Below are positions 1 to 7,495 of a stretch of 19,640 nt of DNA, piece by piece. The translations under genes were made by a program, and so were the position numbers. The first letter of the stretch is position 1, and every line of letters begins with the position of its first letter. This stretch comes from Chrysochromulina parva (Eukaryota; Haptophyta; Prymnesiales; Chrysochromulinaceae), in NCBI GenBank assembly GCA_002887195.1, contig PJAB01000872.1:1-19640 (forward strand), given 5' to 3'. The notes under the pieces were generated by a model. It was not told the DNA's origin. It did no database searches and worked only from the letters and a program-made list of their open reading frames with translations.

Positions 1-118
1 TGTCAACGTCAACCTCCTTGAAGATCCTCGTCGGGTCTTGCCACTGGAGCGTGTCGGGCGTGCGCACCTCGACACCACCGTCAGGATTTGGCGCCACCTT
101 CGTGGCTGCGCCGCCCAT
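1..118 (-). CDS. 5' end of an unidentified gene, cut by the window edge
   Basis: An open frame starts at the ATG at 118-116 and runs off the left edge after 39 codons without a stop. The N-terminus reads MGGAATKVAPNPDGG; glycine at position 2 with threonine at position 6 is compatible with N-myristoylation. The last visible residues, RIFKEVDVD, look like the entering helix and first D-x-D of an EF-hand calcium loop, but the rest of that loop lies outside the window. Codons are G/C-ending, as in the real genes of this window. The gene is divergent from the MYND gene at 987. The product cannot be named from this fragment; the EF-hand reading is inference. Confidence 0.5.
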   Translation of the reverse strand, partial: MGGAATKVAPNPDGGVEVRTPDTLQWQDPTRIFKEVDVD

Positions 119-299
119 ACCCGGTACTCGTATATAGATAGGTTCGAGTCGGCAAAGATAACGGAAACCACCCTCACAACACACCAACACGGGCCGCGCG
201 TCCCCCCGCACCTTCCTCACACACCACGTCGCCAACATCTCCACCGCCATCCAAACCGCCGACGCCCAGACCATCCTCAACGCCGCCAGCGCGCGCATG

Positions 300-614
300 C
301 TCCGTGTCTCGTTTGGGGTCGGGGTCATGTAAGGTGTGTGTATTCTGAGCGGGCAGTAACAGTGCCGTAGCACCGGCTGTCGCGTCTGTCGTGTTAACGT
401 TCACACGCACAGACCAAACTACCGGTACCTTCACCACTTGAGAACGCGCAAAAAACGACGAAACTGGACCTGCACGCAATCGAGCGCTGACTCCGTGTCT
501 CGTCAGGGGTCATGCAAGGTGTGTGATTCTGAGCGGGCACACCAGTAAGCAGTAACAGTCCCGTACTGTATCGCAGTGTACCGGTAGCGGTAGCACCGGT
601 TGTCGCGTGTGTCG
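300..614. repeat. Imperfect direct repeat, two copies
   Basis: Copy 1 lies at 300-392 and copy 2 at 491-614. Both begin CTCCGTGTCTCGT and share, in the same order, GGGGTCATG, AAGGTGTGTG, ATTCTGAGCGGGCA, CAGTAACAGT, CCGTA, GTAGCACCGG and TGTCGCGT. Copy 2 carries about 30 extra bases, mainly around 570-592. The order of shared blocks argues for an old local duplication. No terminal inverted repeats or coding content was seen. Confidence 0.7.
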
Positions 615-826
615 GGTGACCACGCAGTGTATGCGAAGCTCTACACCTTTGAATGTGAATGAACGGTGTCTTGGGTATCGAGTTTTTGGCAGGATGCCAT
701 GATAGGAGGCATACAGGATGGGCGACACTCAAGTTCTCAAACATTGTGCGTCGCGCACACAAGCACACACCTTCATTCGTCCCGGACTTGTTCTCCCCAC
801 CACTTGAAATCACGTCGCTCCGTGCT

Positions 827-932
827 CACGTGCACGTGCATGGAGGGTTTGGGAGGTCCCTCGAAACTTGCAAACTTGAACTTTTTAGAGAGAACGTGTT
901 CGCGCTTTGTGTCCAAGTACGCGGATCACGTG
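827..932. promoter_or_regulatory. Cluster of three CACGTG boxes upstream of the MYND gene
   Basis: CACGTG hexamers occur at 827-832, 833-838 and 927-932, between 55 and 160 bases before the ATG at 987. The middle box sits in the perfect 10-bp palindrome TGCACGTGCA (831-840). CACGTG is the core bound by bHLH and plant-type bZIP factors. A regulatory role is inference: a GC-rich genome yields some CACGTG by chance. Confidence 0.3.
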
Positions 933-986
933 CTCACGACCGTCCACAGGAAACATACTAGTGAGCCCTGAGCTGAGGCCTCGACC

Positions 987-3272
987 ATGGCCCTCGTCAT
1001 GAGGTCTCCGGAGACCTTCGACGCCTTCTCGGAGCGCCAATCGCGGCTGCTATGGGTAGTCGACGCCGACATTGTTGCGTATCCGTCCGTGCGCGCCGCC
1101 AAGCTCGAGGCCCGCGCTTGCAAACCCGCCGCAGCGCGCACGGGCAGCAAAGATTGGTGGGGCAATGAGATGATGCTGCTAACGTACGATCGCGCAAGGT
1201 ATGAGGAGGAGGTGCGGTGCACCGAGGCGAAGAAAACCGCACTCGTCAAGAAGACGGAGCTCCCACCGCGGCCCGACGTGTACGTCAAAGGTGCAATGGA
1301 ATGGGAGAAGAATGCGTGGAAGGTGTGGGACAAGAAAAAGGTGCAGGAGGAGGAGCGACGCGATCGGTACTCAACCGCGATGACTTCGTACCTCGCGGGC
1401 CGTGCGCTCACGCATCGCTTCGAGCCGCCCGCGATCACGCAGTGCGCGCACTGCGACATTGGCGGCGGCATCCACCCGCTGCGACGGTGCATGGGATGCA
1501 TGGCCGTGGCCTACTGCTGTCGGATGCACCAAAAGGCGCACTGGCAGTGGCACAAGCACATCTGCTTCGCGATCCGCGCGGCAAACAACCTCGAGGCCAA
1601 GCGCGGCGAGGGCGCCGGCTGGTGCAAGCTGCGGCCGCGCCGTTGGCGCCGACCGCCCATTGAGAATGGGTGTATAGTCGAGACCAACTGCCGCGCGCGC
1701 TGGGCCAACTGGAAGCAGTTTTACACGAACGGTGCGCAGTCGATGCTCAACCAGATGGGCGACGGCGGCCCGTTCGTGTTCAAAGAGTGGGACGAGGCCA
1801 TCGCTTCCATGGCCATGTGCGAGGAGGCCACGTTTGTCTTCTCGGTCGGAGCGACGCAGCGAGCGATGATGCCGTTTGTCGCGTGCCGCAAGGCTCCACC
1901 GGGCACGGTGCTCGTGGTGGAGGTGGGGCTGATCAACGTGAAGCGCGACGGCGGGCGCCGGCAGGAGGTGAACGACTTCCTCACGTCCAAGTTTGTGGCC
2001 GAGCAGCGCCAAAAGAAGCTGGATCGGCTCGACGAGCAGAAGTTCATGCGACTGAGGTTGCAGACGGAGCGGCTGGAGAAGGCGGACTCTGTCATGAAGC
2101 TCCTCAAGGCCAATCTCCTCGAAAAGACGGGCGAAGAGCTGGCCGCGCAAAAAGACGGCGCCGATCTCGAGGCCGAGAAGGCCTTCGATGCCGCCACCGG
2201 TGCGCCCGGTGCCGCCGACGCTGCCGAGGCACCGCCGTCGCCCGAAACGGCGCGGATCAGCGGCGGCGGCACCAAGGGCGCAGCGGGAGCGGCGGCATCG
2301 GCGGGCACGGCGGGCTCGGAAGCGGAGGAGTGGGAGGAGGAGCCGACGCTTGACTACGAGGGCTTTGGCGAGGCCGACGACTTTTTTGCGCAGGAAGACG
2401 ACCTTGATGCGGTTCCGCTTAACCTACCGTCCGTGCTGCTCGAGGAGCCGAGCGAGACGTCGCCCGAGGCATCGCCGGCGGCGGCGGCAATGACGGCACT
2501 TACAGTGCCTGCGGGCGCCGCCGGGACGACCCCACCCGCGCATGCTCTCCCATTTGTGGCGGCGGACGCCTTTGAGGGCGCTAGAGCGGGCTATGTTTTC
2601 AAGAGGGGCACTCGTGGGGTAGGCTACTACCGTGATGTCCCGTCGCGCTACACGCCATTGCCCGACGACTCGTCGGAGACTGTTGCCGTTGCCTCCTCGC
2701 CTGGGGATTGGCGGCCGTCGGCGCCGTCCATGGACATGGGCATGGGTGCGTCCGGCTTCGGTCGGGCGCCTTGGGACCCCTCCGGCCCTCAGCCCGGCGA
2801 CGGCGCGTCGGGCGCGGGCAGCACGGGCGTCGTGACGGGCGTGGGGTCCACAGCTGGTCTCTCACCCAAGTCTGACGACCGTTGGGCCAGTGTCGACGCA
2901 GTCGACACGCATGATGCGCGCGTGCGCGACGCGGCGGCCGCCGCCAAGCATGCGGCCGACGTGGCCACTGCCGCTAAGACTGCAGCCGCCGCCGTGGCGC
3001 ACGCCTCCAACCCGGCAGCCGCCCAGCCGGCCACCACCTTGCCGTCGGCTGCTAGGCGCGCGACGATGCAGCAGCTTCTCGAGGGGCTCGGGCTCGGCAC
3101 GTTCGCGGACGCTTTCGAGGCGGCCGGGCTGGATGACGTGACCCATCTGGCTGCGCTGCACCGGTCAGACGCGCAAGGGCTGATGGAGCAGCTCACCCGG
3201 CTCGGCCTCAAGATGGGGCAGCGTCAGAAGGTCAAGATCGCCCTCGAGGCCGATCAGGCGGGCCGGCCGTGA
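987..3272 (+). CDS. MYND zinc finger / FKBP-like / coiled-coil / SAM-domain protein
   Basis: The protein has 761 residues. The start ATG is in a good context (ACCATGG) with an in-frame TGA at 969. A MYND zinc finger spans residues 153-193, with ligands C153, C156, C168, C171, C177, H181, H189 and C193; spacing is canonical but the sixth ligand is His rather than the usual Cys. Residues about 223-320 resemble an FKBP-type domain: a PIENGCIV strand, a GGPFVFKEWDEAIASM segment, and PPGTVLVVEVGLINVK. The prolyl-isomerase active-site aromatics are not clearly kept, so it is probably a non-catalytic binding fold. A charged coiled coil follows (about 325-400), then a long Ala/Gly/Pro/acidic disordered part (400-690), then a SAM domain at about 694-757. 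MYND and SAM domains mediate protein contacts, so a scaffold or chaperone-adaptor role is plausible but unproven. No introns are needed. Confidence 0.85.
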   Translation: MALVMRSPETFDAFSERQSRLLWVVDADIVAYPSVRAAKLEARACKPAAARTGSKDWWGNEMMLLTYDRARYEEEVRCTEAKKTALVKKTELPPRPDVYVKGAMEWEKNAWKVWDKKKVQEEERRDRYSTAMTSYLAGRALTHRFEPPAITQCAHCDIGGGIHPLRRCMGCMAVAYCCRMHQKAHWQWHKHICFAIRAANNLEAKRGEGAGWCKLRPRRWRRPPIENGCIVETNCRARWANWKQFYTNGAQSMLNQMGDGGPFVFKEWDEAIASMAMCEEATFVFSVGATQRAMMPFVACRKAPPGTVLVVEVGLINVKRDGGRRQEVNDFLTSKFVAEQRQKKLDRLDEQKFMRLRLQTERLEKADSVMKLLKANLLEKTGEELAAQKDGADLEAEKAFDAATGAPGAADAAEAPPSPETARISGGGTKGAAGAAASAGTAGSEAEEWEEEPTLDYEGFGEADDFFAQEDDLDAVPLNLPSVLLEEPSETSPEASPAAAAMTALTVPAGAAGTTPPAHALPFVAADAFEGARAGYVFKRGTRGVGYYRDVPSRYTPLPDDSSETVAVASSPGDWRPSAPSMDMGMGASGFGRAPWDPSGPQPGDGASGAGSTGVVTGVGSTAGLSPKSDDRWASVDAVDTHDARVRDAAAAAKHAADVATAAKTAAAAVAHASNPAAAQPATTLPSAARRATMQQLLEGLGLGTFADAFEAAGLDDVTHLAALHRSDAQGLMEQLTRLGLKMGQRQKVKIALEADQAGRP

Positions 3273-3708
3273 GTGCGTGGCGTAATACCTGACGGAGGTA
3301 ACGGTCTCTGTAGATTGTATACGTCTGTACCAGGTACATGTACGGGTTACTGCATTGGGGAGGGGCGTTGCGCGGGTCCGGGTCGCGCGGGTGCGATTCT
3401 TAACGGGTCGCTGGACACGTGATAGCGTTCACCAATCCACACAATACGGTATTATTACGTTACTGTGGTTCCCCGGCGTGCCCGCGCGGGCGCGGCCGGG
3501 GTGCCGCCGCCGGCGCGGCCCCGCGCGGCGGCGCGCGCCCCCGGCGCCGCGTGGTCGGCGGCCGGTGGCCCGGCTCGTCCGCGGCTGCCGCGCGCCGGTA
3601 GGCGGGGGAAAACGAGTATAACGTAGAAAAGACAAAAAAGGGGGCGATTGAGCTTTGAGGCGGTGGAAGGGCTACGTTCTTGATGTCCCGCCCACACGCG
3701 CGGGCGTC
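3273..3708. other. Convergent intergenic gap with an A-free GC-rich island
   Basis: This gap lies between the 3' ends of the MYND gene and the OmpA-domain gene. Bases 3463-3599 (137 bp) contain no A at all and very few T, and are full of GCGCGG / CCGCGC blocks that can pair with each other. Small open frames across it are low-complexity Arg/Ala/Pro strings and not credible genes. It probably contains the termination and poly(A) regions of both genes. Confidence 0.55.
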
Positions 3709-6021
3709 TCAAAACAATCGAAGCACCTTAGCCACGCCAGGACGGTTGCTCAAATGGCTAGAAAGTCCTTCTCCCATGCCCCTGCCCCCGGTCGACGCGG
3801 CCGTCGCGTCACTCCGCACCGCGGCGGCGAAGCATGTCGGGATGACCAGGAATTCGACGCGCCGGTTGTGCTGTCGGCCGTCCTCGGTGCCATTGTCGTC
3901 GATCGGGAAGGCGGCGCCGAAGCCATGGGGCACGAGCCGCGCCTGGTCGACGCCTAAGGCTTCGAGCTGGCGGCACACGGCGTTTGCGCGGGCGAGGGAG
4001 ATCCTCACATTCTCTGCTGCGCTTCCATGGTCGTCGCTGTGACCCTCAACGCTCAGGCGAACCTCCTTGTGCTCATCGAGCTGCATCAACGCCGCGACCG
4101 CACGCACCATCTCCCGCACCGCCTCGCTCTCCAGCGGCGCCAGCTCCCCCGGCCCGAACTCGCACGGCGTGCGCGTGCGCACCTCGGCCAGGGCATGCAG
4201 CGTGACGCGGCGGAGCGACTTGAGTCCAAGGCGTCTCTTCTCTCCCGGCCCGATCGGGGCCCTGGCGCCGTATCCCTTGGCGCGAAGCTGGAGTGGGAGT
4301 ACGCCGAGTGCGATGAGCAAGCCGCCGACGTTCATGGCACGCTGCGAGGCGAGTCGCGCGTCCTCATCGGGCTGCACGTGCCCCGCAATGTGGAGGCGCA
4401 GCGTGACCGAGGAGCGCAGCTCGCTGGCAATCTTGGCGAGGCTATTGGATGCATCGGCCGGCAGTGACGCCGAGACCGTCGCAAACTCGATCGCCACGGC
4501 GCTCAGATCTTCCTTGATATGATGCTCGTGCAGCCACGCGGCGGGCGGGCGTGCAGTTCGCGAGGCCAGATCGCGCTCGATCTCCGCCTGGGCCGCCCGG
4601 CGCGCGGCCTCGTCGCGCTCGGCTTGCCCTTCGCGCCACTTAGCGTCTCGCTCGCGACGGCGCTCGACGGCCTCGATGGCACTCGAAAGCAACCGCTCCG
4701 CCTCCTCGAGAGACTTCCGCAACCCATCGAGCGCCGTCGCGGCCATCGAGGCCGCCACCTTGGCGTCCAGCCGCGCGTCATTCGCCGCAGCGACTGCAGC
4801 CTGCGCGGCGGTGACGACTTCTTCGCGTCGGTGCTTTTCCTCCACACAAGACTGCAAGTACGCTTGCGTCGCCGCCCGCTCACCCGACACGCCCGCGAGC
4901 CGCTGGATCGCAGCCTCAAGCACCGCTTGGGCACGCGCCCTTTCAAGCGCTAGAGCCAGCGCCGCGGCGGCCACGTTGGCGCAGTGCCGGAAGATGGCCC
5001 CACACGGCCGCGACGCGTACTCCACAGCTTCGATCGTGAGGCTCGAGAGGCCCAAGGCCGCTGGTTGCTTCTCGCCTCTCGAGACCGCCGCCGCGTCTGA
5101 CTCCGCCGCTGCCGCCGCTACTGCCGCCGCAAAGCGGCCCGTGCGACCGGCCGTCGAAGCGCCGCGTGCGCCGCCACTGCTCTTGGCACTCGACGGTGGT
5201 GCAGCCACCTGCTGCGCGTCGCTCATGCCAGTATTCTCCTTGGCCGCCGCCGCCGCCGGAGCAGCTGCACGCATGCCGCCGCCACCACCGTCGCCGCCGC
5301 CGCCGCGTGTGGAGCTCGCGGCCTTTGCGATGGCGCGCCAGCCTCCTCTGTCGTGCGGCACAGCTTTGGTACCCACAGCCTCCTGCAGCGAAGGCCAGCG
5401 CTCGCCGATCTCGGTGAGCAGGTGCGGGCGCGCGGAGAGGGCCGCCGGCTTGAGCGTGAGCATCTGCCGTATGAAATCGTCGCGCGCGAGCATTCGCTGC
5501 AGCTCTGCCCACTGCACGTCGCCCGTGCCCGACGGCGGCAGGCTCTCGGTACCGTCGGCCACCGCCAGCATGGCCTGCACGAGCTCGAGGGCGCGGCGCA
5601 CAACATGAGGGGGCTTCCCAAACTTGCGCACCTCGTTCAGATCGCGGTCCGTGAGCGCGCCGAGCGCCTTCGCGTTGGCGCTACCGTCCCAGGCATTCTG
5701 CGCAGTCGGCTGCTCGTTGAGCTCCTGCAACCGGTGTCGCGCCTGGTCGACTTCTGCGGTGGCGGCATCAACTTTGGTCGCCATCCGCGCGTCCTCTTTG
5801 AAGGCGCTGGCCTGGGATTTGATGTATTCACTCACGGCATTTTCAGCCTCTGCCGCCTTGGTCTCCGCGCGGCTCAGGGTATCCGTGGCCGCTGCGACTC
5901 GCATCTTTGCCGTCGTGTCGACTGGCTCTGCAGCGGCCACCTCTTGCCTGAGGCGGACGACTTTGGCGTGCAATTCCTCCACGCGAGGCTCGCCGCGATA
6001 GACGCCGTTGGCCCAATCCAT
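3709..6021 (-). CDS. Dynein-stalk-like domain protein with two C-terminal OmpA-like domains
   Basis: The protein has 770 residues. An N-terminal coiled coil (about 12-105) leads into a region resembling the microtubule-binding tip of dynein heavy chains. Residues 121-190 match its first half (LTDRDLNEVRKFGKPP, then W171, DDF, ML). After a Gly/Ala-rich insert (about 235-322), residues 328-375 match its second half (EAVEYASRPCGAIFR). A second long coiled coil follows (355-490), as expected for the returning strand of a dynein stalk. Two OmpA-family domains end the protein. The first (about 507-612) is divergent: SQRAMNV is kept but GHTD is GHVQ. The second (about 628-728) is good: EGHSDD, NVRISLARAN, GFGAAFPIDDN and HNRRVEF, with D663 and R678 at the positions that bind peptidoglycan in bacteria. 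No motor AAA domain, signal peptide or clear membrane segment is visible. The OmpA call is strong; the dynein-tip call rests on motif order and spacing remembered from dynein. Function and ligand are unknown. Confidence 0.8.
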   Translation of the reverse strand: MDWANGVYRGEPRVEELHAKVVRLRQEVAAAEPVDTTAKMRVAAATDTLSRAETKAAEAENAVSEYIKSQASAFKEDARMATKVDAATAEVDQARHRLQELNEQPTAQNAWDGSANAKALGALTDRDLNEVRKFGKPPHVVRRALELVQAMLAVADGTESLPPSGTGDVQWAELQRMLARDDFIRQMLTLKPAALSARPHLLTEIGERWPSLQEAVGTKAVPHDRGGWRAIAKAASSTRGGGGDGGGGGMRAAAPAAAAAKENTGMSDAQQVAAPPSSAKSSGGARGASTAGRTGRFAAAVAAAAAESDAAAVSRGEKQPAALGLSSLTIEAVEYASRPCGAIFRHCANVAAAALALALERARAQAVLEAAIQRLAGVSGERAATQAYLQSCVEEKHRREEVVTAAQAAVAAANDARLDAKVAASMAATALDGLRKSLEEAERLLSSAIEAVERRRERDAKWREGQAERDEAARRAAQAEIERDLASRTARPPAAWLHEHHIKEDLSAVAIEFATVSASLPADASNSLAKIASELRSSVTLRLHIAGHVQPDEDARLASQRAMNVGGLLIALGVLPLQLRAKGYGARAPIGPGEKRRLGLKSLRRVTLHALAEVRTRTPCEFGPGELAPLESEAVREMVRAVAALMQLDEHKEVRLSVEGHSDDHGSAAENVRISLARANAVCRQLEALGVDQARLVPHGFGAAFPIDDNGTEDGRQHNRRVEFLVIPTCFAAAVRSDATAASTGGRGMGEGLSSHLSNRPGVAKVLRLF

Positions 6022-6379
6022 CGCGTCGCGCTACGGAGAGAGCCGATCGCCGCTGCGAAAGATGAAGTCGCTCTGTGGTATTGGCTGTGCCGCGACAGAG
6101 TTGGGAGGGATGTCGCTGAGCGTTCACCTGTCCGTGCTCGACCTCGACGCGGACGGTTGAGAACGCTTGCGCTGCAAAGTGTGAACGGAAGCTCGGAAGG
6201 TGTTCTAATGAAAAATTGGACACGATCCCCGTGTTACATGTAGAAAGCTGCACGCGTGCATGCATTTTTCTTAGTTTTTTGGTGTCTCGGTCTCAGAACT
6301 TCTGAGAACTCGCTCGCCTTGCCCACCGCCGCTTCTTCGTGTGCCTCTCACAACCAGTCAACCACAATCAGCACGCGCC
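6022..6379. other. Divergent intergenic region upstream of the OmpA-domain gene
   Basis: This stretch lies between the ATG of the minus-strand OmpA-domain gene and the first ATG of the broken methyltransferase. Its base composition drops toward AT from about 6180. It holds a perfect 12-bp palindrome TGCACGCGTGCA at 6249-6260, overlapping TGCATGCA, and a short inverted repeat TCTCAG-AACTT-CTGAGA at 6291-6307. No credible gene was seen. Confidence 0.5.
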
Positions 6380-7263
6380 ATGCTGCCGGCACTCACAGTG
6401 CCAATCAAGGAGTGGTCGCTCAGTCTTGAGTCGGAGGCAGCTTACTGGCGGCTGATGACTGCAAGCGGTTGGGTGTTCAGAGCTAGGAATAACAACACGA
6501 CCACAAAGTGAAAACTAGCTTCAAGAAAAAGGTGTACGACTACAGCGCCGATTTGAATGCTCGGCTGGATCATATGAAGCCCTTTCTCTTCGAGCCAGAG
6601 CTACTCTCCACGGCGGACACGGGCCAAAAGATCTTCCGCGTGCTTGACGTCGGTTCAGGGCCGATCTCATGGATGGGTTGGCGCCTCTCTCGTCCTGATT
6701 TGTTCTTCGAATCAATCCCGGTCGACCCGCTGGGGCACCTATATCGGCGCATTCTCGACGAGCAACACCCTCCTGGCCTGCAGCCAACCGCGAACGGCGG
6801 TCCTTCACGCGCGGTGCCTGCACGGCCGCTTGCGCTGCGCGCAGAGGCTCTCACCTCTCTCTTTGCGCACAACTCGTTTGACATGGTTGCATCCAGGAAA
6901 GCAATCGACCACTCACAAGACCCCTTGCGCTGCCTCTCCGAGATGGTCGCTACGGTGAAGCCAGGGCGGTTTGTTGTGCTGGAGCTATTTGAGCGGGAGG
7001 GTGCAATACAGAATTACAGGGATCTGCACTAGTGGAATTTTATGTGGACGCAGGCGCGTGGGCTCGAGCTCGGAGGGAAAGGAACGAGACTCGAGAGCGT
7101 GCAGCAGATACTGCGCAAGGAGGTTGCGTCGATCAACTGCAGCCGGGGGTATCGTGAGACGGTTGGCATTGGGGCAACATCCGCGATGCACAAAGGGAGC
7201 ATTCACAAAGAAACGAGCAGGGAACGCGAGATATCGTGTTTTCTGAAGAAACACGTCAAGTAG
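6380..7263 (+). pseudogene. Broken class I SAM-dependent methyltransferase
   Basis: Three pieces together resemble one methyltransferase. Piece 1 (6380-6511, ATG start) reads EWSLSLESEAAYWRLMTASG, like the N-terminal region of some bacterial-type SAM methyltransferases, and ends at TGA. Piece 2, in another frame (open from 6493, no in-frame ATG before the domain), carries ARLDHMKPFLFEPELL, the SAM-binding motif RVLDVGSGPISWMG (about 6637-6678), and DPLRCLSEMVATVKPG with VVLELFEREG. It ends at a TAG (7030-7032) after RDLH. Piece 3 continues in that same frame (7033-7263): WNFMWTQ...LELGGKGTRLESVQQI. Relatives read through here with HQWNF, so TAG most simply replaces a CAG glutamine codon. One frameshift and one nonsense codon suggest a decayed gene. 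Alternatives are a small intron near 6470-6530 or sequencing error. Codon use is less GC-biased than in neighbouring genes, which fits decay or transfer. Confidence 0.65.
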
Positions 7264-7288
7264 ATGGGTGCAAAACAAATCGCCCTCG

Positions 7289-7495
7289 ATGACCAGAGCA
7301 GGGACCACAGCTGGGGAGCACCAGCAGAGCAGCGCTGACGGCGGCGGGCAGGCCATCTTTGAAGAGCACGAGGGGCGCCTGCTGCTGCTCTCGCACGCGC
7401 GTGTTACGCGCGTGTGGTGCGCGCCACAGTGCGGCCTCGACGAGTCACGAGACGAGGCAGACGACGACGCGTTGGTTGTAATGGATATATGGTGA
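7289..7495 (+). CDS. Small unrecognised open frame
   Basis: This ATG-started frame of 68 residues ends MDIW-TGA. From about 7330 its codons are strongly G/C-ending (IFEEHEGRLLLLSHARVTRV), as in the real genes here, and the C-terminus is acidic. No family was recognised. It could be a short gene, a 3' exon of an unseen transcript, or chance. It lies 25 bases after the broken methyltransferase on the same strand. Confidence 0.2.
   Translation: MTRAGTTAGEHQQSSADGGGQAIFEEHEGRLLLLSHARVTRVWCAPQCGLDESRDEADDDALVVMDIW

Larger units (their letters stand above)
119..986. other. Divergent intergenic region
   Basis: This stretch separates the minus-strand gene at 118 from the plus-strand gene at 987. 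Open frames here (for example 394-813 minus, 38-370 plus) have weak codon bias and no recognisable motif. What can be seen is an imperfect direct repeat (300-392 and 491-614) and three CACGTG hexamers (827-832, 833-838, 927-932). It probably holds the promoters of both flanking genes. Confidence 0.6.

Noticed and set aside
129..142. TATA box (TATATA) for the left-edge gene
   Set aside because: It lies only about 13 bases before the ATG, so a start site 30 bases downstream would fall inside the coding region.
142..152. tRNA T-loop-like GGTTCGAGTC
   Set aside because: There is no matching acceptor stem, D-arm or anticodon arm around it.
394..813. 139-codon minus-strand open frame
   Set aside because: It crosses the direct repeat, has non-coding-like codon use and no recognisable motif.
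5353..6243. 296-codon plus-strand open frame
   Set aside because: It is antisense to the dynein-stalk/OmpA gene, with Arg/His/Leu-rich composition and no motifs.
6291..6310. Heat-shock element (GAA/TTC inverted triplets)
   Set aside because: The GAA and TTC triplets are spaced by one base instead of the canonical two, so the match is not convincing.
7030..7032. TAG as a reassigned glutamine codon
   Set aside because: The GDPD-like gene appears to end at TAG and all other genes use TGA, with no in-frame TAG inside their conserved regions. A nonsense mutation is simpler.
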